10,933 nt of DNA, taken from UBA4661 sp002405405. Its GTDB lineage: Bacteria > Bacteroidota > Ignavibacteria > Kapaibacteriales > UBA4661. The notes below the pieces were generated by a model that worked only from the letters and a program-made list of their open reading frames with translations, was not told the origin of the DNA and did no database searches. Positions 7,038 to 10,933 of the stretch are shown here, one piece after another (positions within the stretch are counted from its first letter, which is position 1; the number at the start of each line of letters is the position of its first letter). A program made the position numbers and the translations under genes. The stretch lies in contig DAIUAL010000112.1 in the NCBI GenBank assembly GCA_036847245.1, positions 1-10,933 of the forward strand, written 5' to 3'.

Positions 7038-7076
7038 AAAATAAAAGCGGAGGTTCACGATTACGCGACCTCCGCT
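7038..7076 (-). terminator. strong intrinsic terminator of the S41 protease gene
   Basis: On the minus strand AGCGGAGGT (7068-7076) and ACCTCCGCT (7046-7054) form a 9-bp GC-rich perfect stem with a 13-nt loop. It is followed directly by TTTATTTT. It lies 43 nt after the stop at 7120-7122. Its position right after the C-terminal fragment, not after the premature stop at 7459, supports one original protease gene reaching to 7120. Confidence 0.85.
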
Positions 7077-7119
7077 CAAAAAATAGCATTCACATTTACA
7101 TTCGCTATAGACTATGTTC

Positions 7120-7458
7120 TTACTTGCTGCTCAACTTGGCAACCTTCATAGCTTCAGGAAAGAGTGTACGCGCTTTGTCGAATTGTTTATTTTGAAAGTA
7201 TACATTCAAGAATTCAAAGCGCATATTCCAAATGTATTGCGCAACGAATGCCTTCGCCAAACGATTTAATTCTGTTTGTTCTTTGGTAAAATCTTCTTCG
7301 GGCCAATCAATTTTTTTCTCTTTGGCAACTTCCTTCAAGACATCAACCAAGTCTTTGTCCATAGTATAGTTGCGCAAGAAAGTAACCAAATTTTTCTTGT
7401 AATTCTCTCGTATGCGATTACCAAAACGTAAGACATACCGATCAACTCCCTCTATGAT
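7120..7458 (-). pseudogene. detached C-terminal region of the S41 protease, in frame after a TAA
   Basis: Immediately after the TAA at 7459-7461 the same frame stays open for 112 codons to a TAA at 7120-7122. It starts IIEGVDRYVLRFGNRIRENY and continues with LVTFLRNYTMDKD, KKIDWPEEDFTKEQ and 'AFVAQYIWNMRFEFLNVYFQ'. This charged, helical pattern resembles the C-terminal extension of S41 proteases in the Bacteroidota/Chlorobiota, which follows the GGGI-PD-V segment. The longest internal ORF with a start codon begins at TTG 7389, but no Shine-Dalgarno supports independent translation. It is best read as the severed tail of the protease gene, broken by mutation or by a sequence error. A terminator follows 43 nt later. 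Confidence 0.75.
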
Positions 7459-8748
7459 TTAAGCATTTTTATTAAATGACTTCAGGAGCTTTGATATAGT
7501 ATCTGTCTTAACAACATAATCCGGTACAATACCACCGCCGCCATATACGGTGCGTCCACTGACTGGTTTGAAAACCGGACGTGCAGAGTCTTTTTTTGCA
7601 GCATGAGCAACATCAGCACCATGATCTAAATTCGCACCTTCTTTGGCAAGTTCTTTGCGTTCAAGTTTTGCAAATTCTTCTTTGGTTTTGAATTCTCGTT
7701 GAATCAATCGACCTGAAGGAGTATAGTATTTAGCTGTTGTGAACTTCATACCTGAACCATCATTAAAAGAATACACTTGCTGTACTAATCCTTTACCAAA
7801 AGTTGTTTCACCGACGACCAATGCCCGATCTAAGTCTTGCAATGCGCCGGCAAGAATTTCACTGGCTGAAGCGGAACCAACATTAACCAACACGACAACC
7901 GGCAAGTCTTCGAGTGCACCACCATCCGTTGAGGTAAAGGTTTGGTTCATAGCTTCATTGCGTGCTTTCGTATAGACTAGTGTTTTACCGCCACGAACAA
8001 ATTCATCGGCAAGTCTCCACGCTTGATCAAGCAAGCCCCCACCATTATACCGTAAGTCCAAGATCAGTTTTTTCATACCTTGCTTACGCAGTTCTTGTGC
8101 TGCATCAACCACTTCTTGGGTAGTTGTTTCGGCAAAACGATTCAAGTAAATATAGCCGATGTCGCTATTCTCCACCATGTAATACGCATCGACTGTACTG
8201 ATTGGGATACGCCCTCGTGCAATCGTTACATCAAAAGGATCTCTGCCAGCGCGCTTGATTGTAACGGTTACCGATGTTCCTGCAGGACCTTTGAGTCGCT
8301 TCGGTACAGAGTCGGTTGCAATACCAATTGCATTCTCACCATTGATCTTAATAATCTTGTCATTGCATTCCAAACCAAGTTTATCACTCGGTCCGCCAAT
8401 CATCGGAATGATAATGGTAATCGTATCTTGAATAACACGAAACGAAACGCCAATACCTTGGTAATTCGCTTGAAAATTTTCATTCCACTGTTCACGTTGT
8501 TTCGGTGGGAAATATTCTGCGTACGGGTCTTCCATACCATCTTCGAGCATACAGCGAATTGCTTTTTCAACAAGCTTCTGAGACTCGACAGGATCAACCG
8601 AATTACGATAAACCAAATTGAAGGCATCCTGAAACTTGCCCAATTGAAAGAACACATTATCAGAGGATTGTACGGGTCGAACAAGCATTGCGCCACCAAC
8701 AAACCCAAGGCACAACGCTATACCTACGAGAATTAAAACTTTTTTCAT
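7459..8748 (-). CDS. S41 C-terminal processing protease (CtpA-like), truncated by in-frame TAA
   Basis: This is a periplasmic or envelope serine protease that degrades or trims proteins from their C-termini. The 429-residue product has an N-terminal hydrophobic segment (4-23, signal or anchor). An N-terminal helical region follows, then a PDZ domain at about 96-170 with YQGIGVSF and KGPAGTSV. The catalytic domain carries S296 in GSASASE (291-297), K319 in FGKG and Q323, the Ser-Lys-Gln arrangement of CtpA enzymes. RTVYGGGGIVPD (399-410) ends the core. The frame then stops at TAA 7459-7461, but resumes in phase for 112 more codons of family-like C-terminal sequence. ATG 8748 is chosen because the hydrophobic segment follows at once and a promoter lies upstream; the frame also opens at 8796, inside that promoter. 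All catalytic residues are upstream of the stop, so the short form could be active. Confidence 0.92.
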   Translation of the reverse strand: MKKVLILVGIALCLGFVGGAMLVRPVQSSDNVFFQLGKFQDAFNLVYRNSVDPVESQKLVEKAIRCMLEDGMEDPYAEYFPPKQREQWNENFQANYQGIGVSFRVIQDTITIIIPMIGGPSDKLGLECNDKIIKINGENAIGIATDSVPKRLKGPAGTSVTVTIKRAGRDPFDVTIARGRIPISTVDAYYMVENSDIGYIYLNRFAETTTQEVVDAAQELRKQGMKKLILDLRYNGGGLLDQAWRLADEFVRGGKTLVYTKARNEAMNQTFTSTDGGALEDLPVVVLVNVGSASASEILAGALQDLDRALVVGETTFGKGLVQQVYSFNDGSGMKFTTAKYYTPSGRLIQREFKTKEEFAKLERKELAKEGANLDHGADVAHAAKKDSARPVFKPVSGRTVYGGGGIVPDYVVKTDTISKLLKSFNKNA

Positions 8749-8782
8749 AGTGATGTGAGTGATAAAGAAATAAAAATAACAA

Positions 8783-8812
8783 CTTATAGAGTGCAAAGTT
8801 GATGTAAGTCAA
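8783..8812 (-). promoter_or_regulatory. sigma-70-type promoter of the S41 protease gene
   Basis: On the minus strand TTGACT (8807-8812) and TATAAG (8783-8788) each match 5 of 6 consensus bases and are spaced 18 nt apart. Transcription would start near 8776, giving a leader of roughly 28 nt before ATG 8748. It is the best promoter match in the window and argues against a protease start at 8796. Confidence 0.6.
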
Positions 8813-8982
8813 TATAGATGTTCATCGTCAGTATTCCCAATACCTTAACGATTACGTTGTAGAGTTTAACATTCTCTTAGCAACACCTAACAAAAAGAAC
8901 TCTAAAATGCATAACATCATCAATAACACGACAGAGCATGAGCCATGAAATCAATGCTCTACCGTGCCATACATGATATGCC
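8813..8982. other. intergenic stretch upstream of the protease promoter
   Basis: No coding sequence is apparent here. It holds a 7-bp inverted repeat TAGAGTT/AACTCTA (8860-8866 and 8898-8904, 31-nt loop). It also has a 7-bp stem AGAGCAT/ATGCTCT (8933-8939 and 8954-8960, 14-nt loop). The latter lies just past the stop of the exported-protein gene and may help end its transcript, but no U-run follows. Nothing resembling a tRNA or riboswitch was seen. Confidence 0.4.
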
Positions 8983-9543
8983 TCATTGCTCCGGAAAGAG
9001 CAACTCTATACGATCATCAAATTGAATATTTGTAATCACCCATCCGTTGAGAGGTGATTTATAGTACGTGAAATACCACCGCATCGGGAACTTGTTGTGC
9101 AAAGCTATTTGCTTGACACGCACAAGCGATGGAGTCGATATTTCGATACCGGCAAATTCAAATCCTCGTACCTGACCGTACAATTCCACCGCACGGCGTG
9201 ATTGTGTGGTCAGTTCAAGAATTTTTTCGCGGTCATCTTTTATCGGACTATTTTTTAATAGCTCATCGAAGGCAAGAGTTATCTCTGCAGCTCCAAGAAG
9301 TTTAAAAAATCGCGTAGATACTTCGACCAGCTCCTGCGGTACATCAAGACGCTTTGCACCTGCTCGGTCAAGTTGTTCTTGAGATTGAGCACCCAGTGGC
9401 AAGGATTGTGTATTCCGAGGCGTGGGTTGCGATCCCCCTTGTGCGAGGAGCGATCCTGCACACAGCAATAACATACACAGCACTGACCAACAACGCCACT
9501 GCTTGTATCGATAATATGATTGAATTTCTGACGATTGCTTCAT
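8983..9543 (-). CDS. exported protein of unknown function
   Basis: I do not recognise a named family. The 186-residue protein has a charged start and a hydrophobic core at about 19-33. A likely signal peptidase I site follows SLLA (32-34/35), so it is probably periplasmic or secreted. A low-complexity Gln/Pro/Ser linker runs to about residue 56. The mature domain has two or three helices (70-125) and then beta-like segments, 'FAGIEISTPSLVRVKQIAL' and MRWYFTYYKSPLNGWVITNI, ending in FDDRIELLF. A helical start followed by strands with a 'W-F-Y...GW-I' pattern recalls small NTF2-like (cone-shaped) domains, but this is a guess from pattern. ATG 9543 is chosen because it precedes the signal peptide; the frame stays open to 9606. 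It lies 65 nt after rluB. Confidence 0.75.
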   Translation of the reverse strand: MKQSSEIQSYYRYKQWRCWSVLCMLLLCAGSLLAQGGSQPTPRNTQSLPLGAQSQEQLDRAGAKRLDVPQELVEVSTRFFKLLGAAEITLAFDELLKNSPIKDDREKILELTTQSRRAVELYGQVRGFEFAGIEISTPSLVRVKQIALHNKFPMRWYFTYYKSPLNGWVITNIQFDDRIELLFPEQ

Positions 9544-9608
9544 GGCAAACACCGCTAAGAAATAAGAAAAAAGTGAACGATGAATTATGATTGTATGACA
9601 AGACATTG

Positions 9609-10403
9609 TTATATGGTATCCTCTAAACCCACGATAGCACGCAATTCGCGCACTTCTTCACGAGTAAGATGCCGATAATCACCACGCTTCATACCACGAT
9701 TGGTAATATTCGCATATTGCTTTCGATCTAACTTTTCCACTTCGTAACCGAAGTGTTCAAAAATTCTCCGAATCTCACGATTGCGACCTTCTTTAAGCTG
9801 CATAAAAACGGTATGCTTATCTTCAGGATCTATAGCAACTTCGCTCTCACCGGTCATGCCATCCTCTAGCTCTACACCATGGGCAATCTCACGGGCATGA
9901 GCTACTTGCAGATACTTGTCCAATCGAACGACATACATGCGCGGTACTTCGTAACTCGGGTGCATCAAGCGATTTGCCAATTCACCGTCATTTGTAAGAA
10001 TGAGAACACCCGTTGTATTACGATCCAAACGACCAACGGGAAAAAGCCGATGATCTTTCAGAGGAATCAAATCCATCACCGTCTTGCGTTCGAGTTCGTC
10101 ATTGGTTGTTGTGATATAGTCTTTGGGCTTATTCAAAACGATATAGGTCAAATGCTTTTCAGCGTTCACAGGCTTACCATGTACCGTTACCAAATCACTC
10201 AAATGAACACGACCACCAAGCTCTGTTACCACCGTCCCATTCACACTTCCAGCACCGCTGGCGAGTAGTTCATCAGCTTTTCTACGGGCACAGACACCTG
10301 CATCAGCAAGAAATTTATTGAGTCGTAATTCACCCTCTTTGGGATCGGCTTGTTTGCGCACAGGAGCGGGTTGAGGATCTTTCTTCACGCGCTCTTTACG
10401 CAC
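9609..10403 (-). CDS. rluB: RluB/RsuA-family rRNA pseudouridine synthase
   Basis: It is predicted to convert a specific uridine to pseudouridine in rRNA, most likely in 23S rRNA as RluB does. From GTG 10403 the 264 residues contain an S4 RNA-binding domain (about 26-70, LRLNKFLADAGVCARRKADE). The RsuA/RluB catalytic core includes GRLDRNTTG (124-132) with the catalytic D127, then LILTNDGELANRLMHPSYE, and the late motif KEGRNREIRRIFEHFGYEV. The first 24 residues are a basic linker. The start is uncertain: no ATG precedes the S4 domain. The same frame reads back through 13 more basic or polar codons to a TAA at 10443-10445, beyond which the frame again encodes ERPRR repeats. Bacteroidota RluB proteins often carry such a basic N-terminal tail. 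The listed GTG is therefore only a formal start. Confidence 0.88.
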   Translation of the reverse strand: MRKERVKKDPQPAPVRKQADPKEGELRLNKFLADAGVCARRKADELLASGAGSVNGTVVTELGGRVHLSDLVTVHGKPVNAEKHLTYIVLNKPKDYITTTNDELERKTVMDLIPLKDHRLFPVGRLDRNTTGVLILTNDGELANRLMHPSYEVPRMYVVRLDKYLQVAHAREIAHGVELEDGMTGESEVAIDPEDKHTVFMQLKEGRNREIRRIFEHFGYEVEKLDRKQYANITNRGMKRGDYRHLTREEVRELRAIVGLEDTI

Positions 10404-10442
10404 GGACGATTTTTTAACTCTTTTCTGATTTTCAGTTTGCGC

Positions 10443-10598
10443 TTATAAATCTTCATTGTCTATAGAATCTATTGCCGGATATGACTTACGAGGACGAGGC
10501 GAAGCTGTTGTCTTTTTTGCATACGCTCTGCGCGGACGCTCTTCATCGCTACTGAACTCTTTTTTGGGGAAGGCTCTTCGTGGACGCTCTTCACTGCC
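10443..10598 (-). pseudogene. ERPRR-repeat fragment, likely broken N-terminal tail of rluB
   Basis: From the edge of the N gap the rluB frame encodes 51 residues and then a TAA at 10443-10445. They begin GSEERPRRAFPKKEF and contain two repeat units, then SPRPRKSYPAIDSIDNEDL. The frame is the same as rluB, and the sequence beyond the TAA is again basic. It therefore looks like one N-terminal extension interrupted by a nonsense codon. It may instead be the true end of a separate small basic protein. The fragment has no start within the known sequence. Confidence 0.5.
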
Positions 10599-10827
10599 NN
10601 NNNNNNNNATCAGTATCTGCAGAGGGTTCTGAGGACTTTTCCTTTTTTGCTGCTGCTTTCTTTTTTGCTTCTTATCTGCGCGGTTGCTGTTCATCTCTAC
10701 TTAACTCTTTTTTTGCTAATGATCTTCGTGGTCGCTCTTCACTGCCAAATTCTTTCTTTGCAAAACTTCTGCGTGGACGCTCTCCATCACCAAAATCTTT
10801 GCGCTCAAATGATCTCCGTGGACGTTC
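10527..10827 (-). repeat. tandem coding repeats encoding (E/D)ERPRR(S/A)F-KKEF, 45-48-nt period
   Basis: Six degenerate copies of a PRR-encoding core begin at plus positions 10527, 10575, 10675, 10723, 10768 and 10813. Spacing is 45, 45 and 48 nt on the right of the gap and 48 nt on the left. On the minus strand each unit encodes 15-16 residues, for example ERPRRSFAKKEFGSE. The fourth copy is degenerate (QQPRR) and is followed by a TAA at 10672-10674. The two halves are in different frames, but the N run has arbitrary length, so that phase difference means nothing. Such repeats are prone to slippage and misassembly. Confidence 0.75.
10599..10608. other. assembly gap (10 N)
   Basis: A run of exactly ten N joins two repeat-bearing pieces. 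It is a placeholder, so the true distance, reading frame and possibly orientation across it are unknown. Confidence 0.98.
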
Positions 10828-10933
10828 GTCGGAATCACCACCAAAAAAATCTAGTCTAATACCTAAACGAACTACCTCTCAACCAACAGATCAAACATAT
10901 AGAAACGAAGAGCGTACTGAAGTGAAACAGTCT
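10609..10933 (-). pseudogene. repeat-rich fragment to the right of the gap, coding strand uncertain
   Basis: On the minus strand one frame runs from the right edge through three ERPRR units, reaches QQPRR and then a TAA at 10672-10674. It continues in phase as EAKKKAAAKKEKSSEPSADTD to the gap. A second minus frame offers ATG 10694 followed by MNSNRADKKQKRKQ, also basic. On the plus strand one frame is open for all 108 codons from 10610 to the edge. Its last 30 residues (for example KRTTSQPTDQTYRNEER) look more natural than the hydrophobic minus reading of the same bases. I infer the middle is minus-strand RluB-type tail, and cannot settle the outer 70-80 bases. Confidence 0.35.

Noticed and set aside
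6972..7079. N-terminal extension of the hydrolase from 7079
   Set aside because: The extension is translated from the terminator hairpin of the upstream gene and is not family-like; ATG 6971 fits better.
7120..7389. Independent small gene starting at TTG 7389
   Set aside because: The frame extends back without a stop to 7458 with protease-like sequence. No ribosome site precedes 7389, so a separate gene is less likely than a severed tail.
8080..8736. Long plus-strand open frame (218 codons)
   Set aside because: It is antisense to the S41 protease, whose catalytic and PDZ motifs are unmistakable. The plus reading has no recognisable domain and no ribosome site was seen.
9879..10268. Plus-strand open frame (129 codons)
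   Set aside because: It lies wholly opposite the rluB catalytic core and has no family-like motifs; it is a shadow frame.
10527..10827. Regularly spaced repeats resembling a CRISPR array
   Set aside because: Units are 45-48 nt, multiples of three, degenerate at codon third positions, and encode a repeated peptide. There is no conserved repeat with unique spacers and no cas gene.
10647..10859. Plus-strand hydrophobic frame rich in Leu and Cys
   Set aside because: It is the complement of the Lys/Arg/Glu repeat codons, which gives Leu/Phe/Ser-rich shadows. The repeat structure makes sense on the minus strand.

Overview
The window reads as a piece of a draft chromosome from a Gram-negative bacterium. 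All well-supported genes lie on the minus strand. LPS genes (kdsA, lptC) show an outer membrane. An RluB-type pseudouridine synthase preceded by Lys/Arg/Glu/Pro-rich 'ERPRR' repeats, and a C-terminally extended S41 protease, resemble the Bacteroidota/Chlorobiota (FCB) group. Some starts have a good Shine-Dalgarno (GGAGG before lptC), which fits a Chlorobi/Ignavibacteria/Kapabacteria-like lineage better than classic Bacteroidetes. The placement is inference; no marker gene here fixes it.

Following transcription (right to left): (1) 10443-10933 holds low-complexity repeat coding sequence interrupted by a 10-N assembly gap and by in-frame TAA codons, and the strand that looks coding seems to change near 10850. 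(2) 9609-10403 is the S4 and catalytic part of an rluB-like pseudouridine synthase. (3) 8983-9543 is an exported protein of unknown function. (4) 7120-8748 is an S41 C-terminal processing protease with its own promoter (about 8783-8812) and a strong terminator (about 7038-7076), but its reading frame is split by one in-frame TAA at 7459-7461. (5) 6081-6971 is an S9-like alpha/beta hydrolase. (6) 4524-6026 is a carotenoid isomerase/desaturase-type flavoprotein. (7) 3964-4452 is a peroxiredoxin ending at a long hairpin. (8) 298-3851 is a compact envelope-lipid cluster kdsA-lptC-tpiA-pgsA-pgpA. (9) 1-55 is the first 18 codons of an HU-family DNA-binding protein, with a candidate promoter upstream.

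The kdsA-pgpA cluster joins Kdo synthesis and LPS transport with the last two committed steps of phosphatidylglycerol synthesis. Triosephosphate isomerase sits among them and controls the dihydroxyacetone phosphate pool from which glycerol-3-phosphate is made.

I saw no mobile element, CRISPR array, tRNA, rRNA or defence system. No intergenic stretch exceeds 300 bases; the longest are 56-297 and 8749-8982. The points most worth checking are the in-frame TAA that splits the protease and the broken repeat-rich region upstream of rluB. Recent nonsense mutation or sequencing/assembly error is the simplest explanation for both.
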